Source of the DNA: Flemingiibacterium sp964603455
Lineage (GTDB): Bacteria; Bacillota; Clostridia; Oscillospirales; CAG-272
DNA length: 5,399 nt
Reading direction: 5' to 3'
Assembly (NCBI GenBank): GCA_964603455.1
Contig: CAZRVL010000121.1
Coordinates: forward strand, 1 to 5,399
In this document: in pieces, positions 1 to 5,111 of the stretch
Numbering within the stretch: position 1 is the first letter of the stretch
How the letters are laid out: every line of letters begins with the position of its first letter
Translations under genes and position numbers: made by a program
The notes under the pieces: model-generated
The model's database searches: none
What the model was told of the DNA's origin: nothing
Seen by the model: the letters and a program-made list of their open reading frames with translations, nothing else

Positions 1-2
1 TT

Positions 3-152
3 GGAAACAGTTTAATGCTATTGGGTATTGCGATAATGATACTTGCAGGATTAAATATGATATATGTAGGAGCACTGTGGGCTTCGTTTATTTTGATCGC
101 CGTAGGATTTATTATGGCTGTGATTGGTTTTTTCGGCAAAGATAGCGAATAA
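3..152 (+). CDS. C-terminal part of a small hydrophobic membrane protein (partial)
   Basis: An open frame enters from the left edge and ends at a TAA at 150-152, giving 49 visible residues. They form two strongly hydrophobic stretches, roughly visible residues 4-21 and 24-44, separated by a short turn, and end in a short charged tail (GKDSE). This suggests two membrane helices, probably the end of a longer integral membrane protein. An ATG at 15-17 could start a complete 45-residue protein, but only a weak GGA lies upstream, so a truncated larger gene is more likely. I do not recognise the family and assign no function. It is the only plus-strand gene here and converges with the minus-strand genes, with a strong hairpin 18 bases after its stop. 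Confidence 0.55.
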   Translation, partial: GNSLMLLGIAIMILAGLNMIYVGALWASFILIAVGFIMAVIGFFGKDSE

Positions 153-170
153 CCCGTCTATCTGAATACA

Positions 171-217
171 AATGATATGCACCCCAAAAGTTTATAACTT
201 TTGGGGTGCATATCATT
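171..217. terminator. Perfect 22-bp hairpin, probable bidirectional terminator
   Basis: Bases 171-192 are the exact reverse complement of 196-217, leaving a 3-base loop (TAT). The core is a run of four C then four A facing four T then four G. It sits between the convergent plus-strand gene ending at 152 and the minus-strand small ORF ending at 239. The plus-strand side continues with an AT-rich tract (ATTCATTTT), not a clean T-run. Position and stem strength argue for a terminator serving both directions. The stem is longer than a terminator needs, so an inserted palindromic repeat is also possible. Confidence 0.65.
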
Positions 218-238
218 ATTCATTTTGTCAAGTCCCTA

Positions 239-325
239 TCAGTCAATCTTTTTGTCGGGCAGAAATGTCATTACAACACCTGCGATACCAACAATTGAAA
301 GGATGCTAACTAAAATCAAATCCAT
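239..325 (-). CDS. Possible tiny single-pass membrane peptide, 28 residues
   Basis: An ATG at 325-323 opens a 28-codon frame ending in TGA at 241-239. Residues 3-22 are a continuous hydrophobic stretch (LILVSILSIVGIAGVVMTFL), followed by a polar tail PDKKID, as in small single-pass membrane proteins. The start overlaps the last ten bases of the ORF at 316-411, and the only Shine-Dalgarno-like bases (AAGGA) abut or overlap the ATG, too close to work well. Translation would therefore need coupling or a frameshift from the upstream ORF. Upstream of the ATG the frame stays open with a helix-like charged stretch (EKKLLYEKQLQG). That makes this equally likely to be the second half of a 57-residue protein split by a frameshift. 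No family recognised. Confidence 0.3.
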   Translation of the reverse strand: MDLILVSILSIVGIAGVVMTFLPDKKID

Positions 326-411
326 TCCTTGGAGTTGTTTTTCATATAATAACTTCTTTTCGGTTGAGTTTTATATTCAAACTTGATAGCGGCAAAGAAT
401 GGAGTCTTCAT
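316..411 (-). CDS. Possible 31-residue ORF, or first half of a frameshifted small protein
   Basis: ATG at 411-409, TGA at 318-316. The peptide is basic and aromatic (MKTPFFAAIKFEYK at the start) with no recognised domain. A GGAG at 426-423 lies 11 bases before the ATG, slightly far, and a plausible promoter sits at 435-463, leaving a leader of only about 17 bases. The ORF runs into the start of the 28-residue hydrophobic ORF at 239-325. A G AAA AAC string at 343-337 lies in frame. A -1 slip there would fuse 25 residues of this ORF to the other frame, giving a 57-residue protein with a C-terminal membrane helix. It could equally be a degraded gene or chance ORF in AT-rich DNA. Confidence 0.3.
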   Translation of the reverse strand: MKTPFFAAIKFEYKTQPKRSYYMKNNSKEWI

Positions 412-434
412 GACACACGGTACTCCGGCACGAG

Positions 435-463
435 AGTATAAAAATGCGCACTTTCGCTCCCAA
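435..463 (-). promoter_or_regulatory. Candidate sigma-A-type promoter for the tiny ORFs
   Basis: On the minus strand TTGGGA (463-458, four of six matches to TTGACA) is followed after exactly 17 bases by TATACT (440-435, five of six matches to TATAAT). Transcription would begin near 428, just upstream of the GGAG at 426-423 and the ATG at 411. Spacing is ideal, but the leader is very short and the DNA is AT-rich, so chance is possible. Confidence 0.4.
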
Positions 464-507
464 AAGAATTTTGCAGTTTGCTTATCTCCACGACAAACAA
501 AAATTGT

Positions 508-696
508 TTAGTAATCAATCGTTACAATTATTTTATGGCAAATTTCACATTTATACGCAGGAGATCCCGATACAAATAGCTTTACATCATCTTTTCCTCT
601 AAGAATTGTAAACTTGTCTCCGTTTTTGCTCCACATGGCTCTTTGACCATAAAAATACCCTAACTCCATTTCCTTGCCACATTTGGGGCATTTCAT
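508..696 (-). CDS. Small zinc-ribbon protein, DUF6487-like (PF20097), 62 residues
   Basis: A 62-residue protein with a CPKC pair at residues 3-6 and a second CEIC pair at 50-53, which together can bind one zinc ion as a zinc ribbon. Between them lies a beta-rich segment (MWSKNGDKFTILRGKDD), and the C-terminus after the second pair is hydrophobic (KIIVTIDY). From memory this matches DUF6487/PF20097: an N-terminal CPxCGxEME, a central tryptophan-serine-lysine stretch and a terminal CxxCxKIIIDY. Function is unknown. The start is the ATG at 696-694, because a perfect GGAGG (709-705) lies 8 bases upstream. A TTG at 714, which would add six residues, lies before that ribosome binding site and is rejected. 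It has its own upstream promoter-like -10 and appears monocistronic. No clear terminator follows it. Confidence 0.85.
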   Translation of the reverse strand: MKCPKCGKEMELGYFYGQRAMWSKNGDKFTILRGKDDVKLFVSGSPAYKCEICHKIIVTIDY

Positions 697-704
697 TTTA
701 ATAA

Positions 705-709
705 CCTCC
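705..709 (-). promoter_or_regulatory. Ribosome binding site that fixes the zinc-ribbon protein start
   Basis: Minus-strand GGAGG with an 8-base spacer to the ATG at 696. It rules out the longer TTG-started version, whose first codons would contain this site. Confidence 0.85.
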
Positions 710-746
710 GTCAAATTACGATTTAGCTTACGTTTTTCCTAAATAA

Positions 747-755
747 AGTATATCA
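747..755 (-). promoter_or_regulatory. Extended -10 promoter element for the zinc-ribbon gene
   Basis: Minus strand reads TG-A-TATACT (755-747): an extended -10 TG motif plus a five-of-six -10 hexamer. The best-spaced -35 (TAGATT, 775-770, 17-base spacer) is poor, as is common for extended -10 promoters. It lies after the terminator of the upstream MATE gene, which fits independent transcription starting near 740. Confidence 0.45.
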
Positions 756-789
756 GAAAAATGTAAAGAAATCTACCATCTACGCAAGA

Positions 790-818
790 AACGCCCGACC
801 ATTTTTCGTTCGGGCGTT
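790..818 (-). terminator. Intrinsic terminator downstream of the MATE gene
   Basis: AACGCCCGA (790-798) pairs with TCGGGCGTT (810-818): a 9-bp GC-rich stem with an 11-base loop. On the minus strand the stem ends in TT and continues TCTTGC, so a short, imperfect U-tract follows. It lies about 90 bases after the MATE stop at 908 and before the promoter of the zinc-ribbon gene. Bases 786-800 closely resemble 2301-2315 on the other side of the MATE gene. Confidence 0.65.
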
Positions 819-907
819 CATATATCAACTCAAACCTCGCAATGGCTTCCGATATGTGTCTTGCATATGAGCATACAACCATGCACACAAGGATTTTTTA
901 CAAAAGC
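819..907. other. MATE 3' untranslated region, no gene seen
   Basis: Sequence between the MATE stop codon and its terminator. A 48-codon minus-strand frame begins at an ATG near 879, but it has no ribosome binding site, runs through the terminator stem into the next promoter, and resembles no known protein. I see no other structure here. Confidence 0.5.
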
Positions 908-2287
908 TCAAGCCTTGATCTTAGAGATCACGTTTTTGTTTATTCTGGCATAGAAAAACACAGACATCGCAACTGACATGATCTCGGCTATCGGGAAGGA
1001 CAGCCATACCATATCGAGATTTCCGGTAAGCGACATCAAATATGCCACGGGAAGAAGGACACATATCTGTCTCGCTATTGAGACAAGCATACTGTAAAGT
1101 CCGTTTCCGAGTGCCTGAAATACCGAACCGATAGTGATGCAGAAGCCCGCGAATATGAAGGATATGCAAATTATCCTGAGTGCCGGAACACCTATCCTTA
1201 TCATATCCTCAGACGCTTCGAACAGCGATAACAGTTCCTTCGGGAATATCTCCATGACCGCCATTCCAACAAGCATTATCGTCACCGCGTACATACAGGA
1301 TATTCGCACCGTCTTCTTGAGTCTCTCACGCTTCTGAGCTCCGTAGTTATACGCGATTATCGGAACGACTCCGTTATTGAGTCCGAATACCGGCATAAAT
1401 ATAAAGCTCTGGAGCTTGAAATATACTCCAAATACCGCCTGTGCGGTAGATGAGAAGGTATAGAGTATCTTATTCATTATAAGAACCATAACCGAGCTTA
1501 TCGACTGCATGATTATCGATGGAAGACCTATAGCATAGATATGTCCTATAGTCGCAAGATCGGGACGGTATTTGAAGGGATCGACTCGTATTTCCTTATT
1601 GTATATTTGATTGAGTATTATTCCGAGAACAGCTGCGATTATCTGTCCGGCAACGGTAGCTATCGCCGCACCTGCTATGCCAAGTTCCGGGAAACCGCAA
1701 AGTCCGAATATGAGTATCGGGTCAAATATGATATTTATGACTGCGCCTATCGTCTGCGTGATCATAGCTATCATGGTCTTTCCGGTGGATTGAACAAGAC
1801 GCTCCATGATTATCTGTCCGAAAAGTCCGAATGAACAAGTGCATACGATAGTCAGATATGTAACTCCGCCTTCAACGATCTCAGGGTCGTTATTCTGAGC
1901 CAACATGAACGGTCTCACCGCAGTAAGTCCGATCACAAGAAAAACTATATAGCTGCAAAATGCCAAAAACACGCCGGTATTAGCCACGCGGTTAGCACCT
2001 TCATGATCCTTCATTCCCAATCTTTTTGAGAGCAGCGCATTTACACCGACTCCCGTTCCGGTAGATACTGCAAGCATGAGCTGTTGCATCGAAAATGCCA
2101 ATGAGACTGATGTCAGAGCATTCTCGCTTATCTTAGCAACAAATATACTGTCAACGATATTGTACAATGCCTGTACGAGCATTGAGATTATCATAGGCAG
2201 ACTCATCGTTATTATCAATTTGTTTACAGGCATTATGCCCATCTTGTTCTCCTGCGGTTTGTTTGCAGGAGCAGAAATATCATTCAT
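908..2287 (-). CDS. MATE family multidrug/metabolite efflux transporter, 459 residues
   Basis: Twelve-helix inner-membrane antiporter of the MATE family, which exports cationic drugs, dyes or metabolites in exchange for Na+ or H+. Hydrophobic segments are spaced across residues 24-447 in two six-helix halves. The first half begins with the typical SLPMIISMLVQALYNIVDSIFV (residues 29-50, shown in part) and carries NIIFDPILIFG and LGIAGAAIATVAGQ near 185-215. The second half carries GLNNGVVPIIAYNYGAQKRERL (302-323, shown in part). Length is normal for the family. Style is that of the clostridial MepA-like/DinF-like branch, but the substrate cannot be read from sequence. The ATG at 2287 is chosen because GGGAG lies 6 bases upstream; a GTG at 2311 would add eight residues but precedes that site. 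It follows oadA on the same strand after 71 bases that contain a terminator-like hairpin, so independent or attenuated expression is likely. Confidence 0.93.
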   Translation of the reverse strand: MNDISAPANKPQENKMGIMPVNKLIITMSLPMIISMLVQALYNIVDSIFVAKISENALTSVSLAFSMQQLMLAVSTGTGVGVNALLSKRLGMKDHEGANRVANTGVFLAFCSYIVFLVIGLTAVRPFMLAQNNDPEIVEGGVTYLTIVCTCSFGLFGQIIMERLVQSTGKTMIAMITQTIGAVINIIFDPILIFGLCGFPELGIAGAAIATVAGQIIAAVLGIILNQIYNKEIRVDPFKYRPDLATIGHIYAIGLPSIIMQSISSVMVLIMNKILYTFSSTAQAVFGVYFKLQSFIFMPVFGLNNGVVPIIAYNYGAQKRERLKKTVRISCMYAVTIMLVGMAVMEIFPKELLSLFEASEDMIRIGVPALRIICISFIFAGFCITIGSVFQALGNGLYSMLVSIARQICVLLPVAYLMSLTGNLDMVWLSFPIAEIMSVAMSVFFYARINKNVISKIKA

Positions 2288-2293
2288 AGATTT

Positions 2294-2298
2294 CTCCC
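2294..2298 (-). promoter_or_regulatory. Ribosome binding site that fixes the MATE start
   Basis: Minus-strand GGGAG, 6 bases before the ATG at 2287. It favours the 459-residue protein over the GTG-started 467-residue version. Confidence 0.8.
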
Positions 2299-2304
2299 AT
2301 AAGA

Positions 2305-2339
2305 AACGCACGACCGGAGTAAAAACTCAGCCGTGCGCT
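2305..2339 (-). terminator. Terminator or attenuator between oadA and the MATE gene
   Basis: CGCACG and CGTGCG arms (2307-2312 and 2332-2337) extend to 8 bp with a U-A and a G-U pair. An inner GAG/CTC helix closes a small loop. On the minus strand the stem runs into TTTCTT. It begins about 20 bases after the oadA stop and its U-tract ends at about 2301, right beside the MATE ribosome binding site (2298-2294). It would end the oad transcript, with read-through feeding the MATE gene. No convincing separate MATE promoter is visible. Confidence 0.6.
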
Positions 2340-2358
2340 GCTATTTCATTTTTTATTT

Positions 2359-3756
2359 TCAGACGGTGTGGATCTTATTGTCTGCGTCAGCGTGATCGGC
2401 ATCGATACCGAACTGCTGGTTCTTTCTCCACTCAAAGAACTTGGTAGCGACCTGCTCGAAGAGAGCATAGGAAAGGACATCCTCGTCCTGAACAGCCCAC
2501 GGCTTTACCTTCTCGCGAAGTCCTTCAAGCTCAGGCTTCAGATCGTCTGCCGGACGATAGGTCACAGGCTTTGAATCACCTATGATCTGCTTCTGGAACT
2601 CTGGATTTATCGGCATCGGAGTCTTACCGTATTCGCCGCGGACAAGTCCCTTAAATTCCTTGGTAACTGTCTTATAACGCTCACCCATGATGATATTATA
2701 TACAGCCTGTGTACCGACTATCTGGCTGGACGGAGTTACAAGCGGCGGATAACCTGCATCCGCACGGACACGCGGAACTTCGGCGAGAACCTCGTCGAGC
2801 TTATCCGACTTACCTGCCTGCTTGAGCTGCGAGACCAGGTTCGAGAGCATTCCGCCCGGTACCTGATAAAGAAGTGCATTGACATCGACCTTGAGAACCT
2901 TCGGATCGAGCAGACCTTCCTTGATATACTTCTCGCGAAGAGGAGTGAAGTACTTTGCGATCTTGTCGAGCTGCTTGAGATCGAGACCGGTATCGTATTC
3001 AGTACCTGCGAGAGTTGCAACGATCGGCTCTGTAGGCGGCTGAGATGTACCCATAGCCATCGGAGAGATAGCTGTGTCTATAATGTCAACACCTGCTTCA
3101 ACTGCCTTAAGAATGGTCATAGATGCGATTCCTGCGGTATAGTGTGTGTGAAGCTGGATCGGTATCTTAACGGTCTCCTTGAGTGCTTTGATAAGCTCAT
3201 ATGCGTCATATGCCTTGAGAAGACCTGCCATATCCTTGAGACAGATTGAATCTGCGCCCATCTCTTCAAGCTGCTTTGCGTACTTTGTATAATATTCGGT
3301 GGTATATACAGGACCTGTGGTGTAGCTTATAGCCGCCTGAACATGACCGTTTTCCTTCTTGGTCGCATTTATTGCGGTCTTGAGGTTGCGGGGATCGTTG
3401 AGTGCGTCGAAGATACGGAGAATGTCGATACCATTTGCGATAGACTTCTGAACGAAATATTCAACAACGTCATCGGCATAGTGACGGTAGCCGAGAATGT
3501 TCTGTCCGCGGAAAAGCATCTGAAGTTTGGTATTCTTGACCTGTGTGCGAATCTTGCGGAGTCTTTCCCACGGATCCTCGTTAAGGAAGCGCAGGCAGGA
3601 ATCGAAGGTAGCTCCGCCCCATGCTTCGAGCGAATAATAGCCGACCTTGTCAAGCTCATCGAGGATCGGGAGCATTTCGTCGGTGGTCATACGGGTCGCG
3701 ATAAGTGACTGATGCGAATCGCGGAGAACCGTCTCGGTAATTTTTACCTTTGCCAT
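2359..3756 (-). CDS. oadA: Oxaloacetate decarboxylase alpha subunit (carboxyltransferase), no biotin domain
   Basis: Cytoplasmic carboxyltransferase of the Na+-pumping oxaloacetate decarboxylase: it moves the carboxylate of oxaloacetate to biotin, leaving pyruvate. Residues 5-265 form the HMGL-like TIM barrel: LRDSHQS (11-17), EAWGGATFDSCLRFLNEDPW (44-63), LFRGQNILGYRHY (81-93), CLKDMAGLL (172-180) and LHTHYTAG (202-209). By family knowledge Asp13, His203 and His205 are the metal ligands and Lys174 the active-site lysine. Residues about 285-445 are the conserved PYC/OADA domain. The protein ends at 465 with an acidic tail (DADHADADN), whereas enterobacterial OadA of nearly 600 residues carries a biotin domain there; here the separate carrier gene supplies it. 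ATG at 3756 with GGAGG (3771-3767) 10 bases upstream. It follows oadB in the same direction. Pyruvate carboxylase subunit B is the alternative, but the adjacent oadB argues for the decarboxylase. Confidence 0.92.
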   Translation of the reverse strand: MAKVKITETVLRDSHQSLIATRMTTDEMLPILDELDKVGYYSLEAWGGATFDSCLRFLNEDPWERLRKIRTQVKNTKLQMLFRGQNILGYRHYADDVVEYFVQKSIANGIDILRIFDALNDPRNLKTAINATKKENGHVQAAISYTTGPVYTTEYYTKYAKQLEEMGADSICLKDMAGLLKAYDAYELIKALKETVKIPIQLHTHYTAGIASMTILKAVEAGVDIIDTAISPMAMGTSQPPTEPIVATLAGTEYDTGLDLKQLDKIAKYFTPLREKYIKEGLLDPKVLKVDVNALLYQVPGGMLSNLVSQLKQAGKSDKLDEVLAEVPRVRADAGYPPLVTPSSQIVGTQAVYNIIMGERYKTVTKEFKGLVRGEYGKTPMPINPEFQKQIIGDSKPVTYRPADDLKPELEGLREKVKPWAVQDEDVLSYALFEQVATKFFEWRKNQQFGIDADHADADNKIHTV

Positions 3757-3899
3757 TTAGTTTTTTCCTCCATGAATTAGTATAAATAAATTTACATCCC
3801 GACGAAACGGGATAAGGGGTATTCTGATTGCATTTTTGACAGCTAAAGCTGTCCTCGGAGAGCAGAGACGATCATCCCGCTCTCCGAAAAACGCGAGCA
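3757..3899 (-). other. Structured 143-bp oadB-oadA intergenic region
   Basis: Three hairpins lie in this untranslated gap: 3855-3887 (9-bp TCGGAGAGC stem, 15-base loop), 3838-3853 (GACAGC/GCTGTC, 4-base loop) and 3796-3813 (ATCCCG/CGGGAT, 6-base loop). The first two are one base apart. None is followed by a U-run on the minus strand, so they are not ordinary terminators; on the contrary, a T-run precedes the first. They may act as an mRNA-stabilising or processing site between two cistrons. A TATACT at 3784-3779 is too close to the ribosome binding site to be a convincing promoter. Confidence 0.5.
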
Positions 3900-5078
3900 T
3901 TATTTGAACATCGAAAGGAATACGCCGGCGGCAACGGCAGAGCCGATAACGCCTGCGACGTTGGGTCCCATTGCGTGCATGAGAAGGAAGTTTGCGGGGT
4001 TAGCCTTCTGACCCTCGATCTGTGCAACGCGGGCTGCCATAGGAACAGCCGAAACTCCGGCAGAGCCGATGAGCGGGTTGATCTTGCCCTTGGTGACGAT
4101 GCACATTATCTTTGCGGTAATAAGTCCTCCGCAGGTGGAGATCGAGAATGCAACGAGTCCGAGGCAGATTATAGCGATGGTCTGCGGCTTAAGGAAGTTT
4201 TCAGCCGAGGCGGTCGCACCGACCGAAACACCGAGGAATATCGTAACGATATTCATAAGCTCGTTCTGCGCGGTCTTCGAGAGACGATCCGCAACTCCGG
4301 ATACATTGAGAAGGTTTCCGAACATGAGGAAGCCGATCAGCGGAGCGGCATCGGGAAGGATTATCGAAACGACGATCGCAACGAGGATCGGGAATACGAT
4401 CTTCTCGGTCTGCGATACCGGACGAAGCGAGGTCATTACGATCTCGCGCTCCTTCTTGGTCGTCAGGAGCTTCATAAAGGGCGGCTGGATTATCGGGATG
4501 AGTGCCATGTAGGAGTACGCGGCTATCGCTATCGCGCCGAGCAGTGCCGGAGCGAGTGTCTTGGTGACGAGGATAGCGGTAGGACCGTCCGCACCGCCGA
4601 TGATACCGATGGAAGCGGCTGCCTCGGGAACGAAGCCGATCAGCAGTGCGCCGAAGAATGCGACGAATACGCCGAGCTGTGCGCCCGCGCCCATGAGAAG
4701 GCTCTTCGGGTTCGAGATCAGCGCGGTAAAGTCGGTCATTGCACCGACACCCATAAATATCAGCGATGGATAGATTCCGAGCTTAACGCCGATATAGAGA
4801 TAGTCGATAAGACCTCCATGGTTGAGGATGTAGCCCCAGTCGATCTCCTTTTGCAGGAACCAATCGAGGTGCATCATGTTCGCGCCGGGAAGGTTTGCGA
4901 GCAGCATTCCGAACGAGATCGGTAAAAGCAGCAGCGGCTCGAATTTCTTTACGATCGCAAGATAGAACAGCGCGATGACGATAACATACATCACGAGAGT
5001 CTTTCCCGCAAACGCAGGATCCTCGAAGAACCTCGCTACTCCCGTGGAATCAAGGAAGTTGAGAATTGTATCTAACAT
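3900..5078 (-). CDS. oadB: Oxaloacetate decarboxylase beta subunit, Na+-translocating membrane protein
   Basis: Membrane subunit that decarboxylates carboxybiotin and couples this to Na+ export. The 392 residues contain about nine to ten hydrophobic segments. Functional residues known from the Klebsiella beta subunit (Asp203, Tyr229, Asn373, Gly377, Ser382, Arg389) have equivalents at identical spacing: Asp164 in GGADGPTAILVTK (161-173), Tyr190, then Asn334, Gly338, Ser343 and Arg350 in INPLIGSAGVSAVPMAAR (333-350). The C-terminal NFLLMHAMGPNVAGVIGSAV (363-382) is also typical. Length is slightly below the 433 residues of Klebsiella. ATG at 5078 with GAGGT (5089-5085) 6 bases upstream; that site lies in a hairpin with the sequence just after the upstream stop codon, suggesting translational coupling to the carrier gene. 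The beta subunits of methylmalonyl-CoA and glutaconyl-CoA decarboxylases are close paralogues; the oadA neighbour settles the choice. Confidence 0.95.
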   Translation of the reverse strand: MLDTILNFLDSTGVARFFEDPAFAGKTLVMYVIVIALFYLAIVKKFEPLLLLPISFGMLLANLPGANMMHLDWFLQKEIDWGYILNHGGLIDYLYIGVKLGIYPSLIFMGVGAMTDFTALISNPKSLLMGAGAQLGVFVAFFGALLIGFVPEAAASIGIIGGADGPTAILVTKTLAPALLGAIAIAAYSYMALIPIIQPPFMKLLTTKKEREIVMTSLRPVSQTEKIVFPILVAIVVSIILPDAAPLIGFLMFGNLLNVSGVADRLSKTAQNELMNIVTIFLGVSVGATASAENFLKPQTIAIICLGLVAFSISTCGGLITAKIMCIVTKGKINPLIGSAGVSAVPMAARVAQIEGQKANPANFLLMHAMGPNVAGVIGSAVAAGVFLSMFK

Positions 5079-5081
5079 TTG

Positions 5082-5111
5082 TTTACCTCACTTATCTTTG
5101 CTTGAGGTAAA
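5082..5111 (-). promoter_or_regulatory. Hairpin sequestering the oadB ribosome binding site
   Basis: TTTACCTCA (5082-5090) and TGAGGTAAA (5103-5111) are perfect 9-base inverted repeats with a 12-base loop. In the mRNA the 5' arm starts directly after the UGA of the carrier gene (5114-5112) and the 3' arm contains the oadB ribosome binding site GAGGU. A ribosome terminating on the carrier gene would cover the 5' arm and release the site. Confidence 0.6.

Noticed and set aside
201..386. A 61-codon plus-strand frame
   Set aside because: It begins inside the stem of the 22-bp hairpin, has no ribosome binding site and runs antisense to the two small ORFs.
496..510. Short A/T hairpin after the zinc-ribbon gene as its terminator
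   Set aside because: The stem has almost no G-C pairs and there is no proper U-tract, so it is too weak to call.
736..879. A 48-codon minus-strand frame beginning at an ATG near 879
   Set aside because: It has no ribosome binding site, and it reads straight through the MATE terminator stem and the next promoter.
2076..2447. A 123-codon plus-strand frame across the oadA-MATE junction
   Set aside because: It overlaps the coding ends of both real genes on the opposite strand and lacks a ribosome binding site or recognisable domain.
3779..3784. TATACT as an oadA promoter -10
   Set aside because: The predicted start (about 3772) would fall on the ribosome binding site at 3771-3767, and the -35 at 17-base spacing matches poorly.
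3975..4925. A 316-codon plus-strand frame antisense to oadB
   Set aside because: It lies wholly within the well-supported oadB gene. Its translation is highly charged and unlike any protein family, as expected from reading a GC-rich gene backwards.
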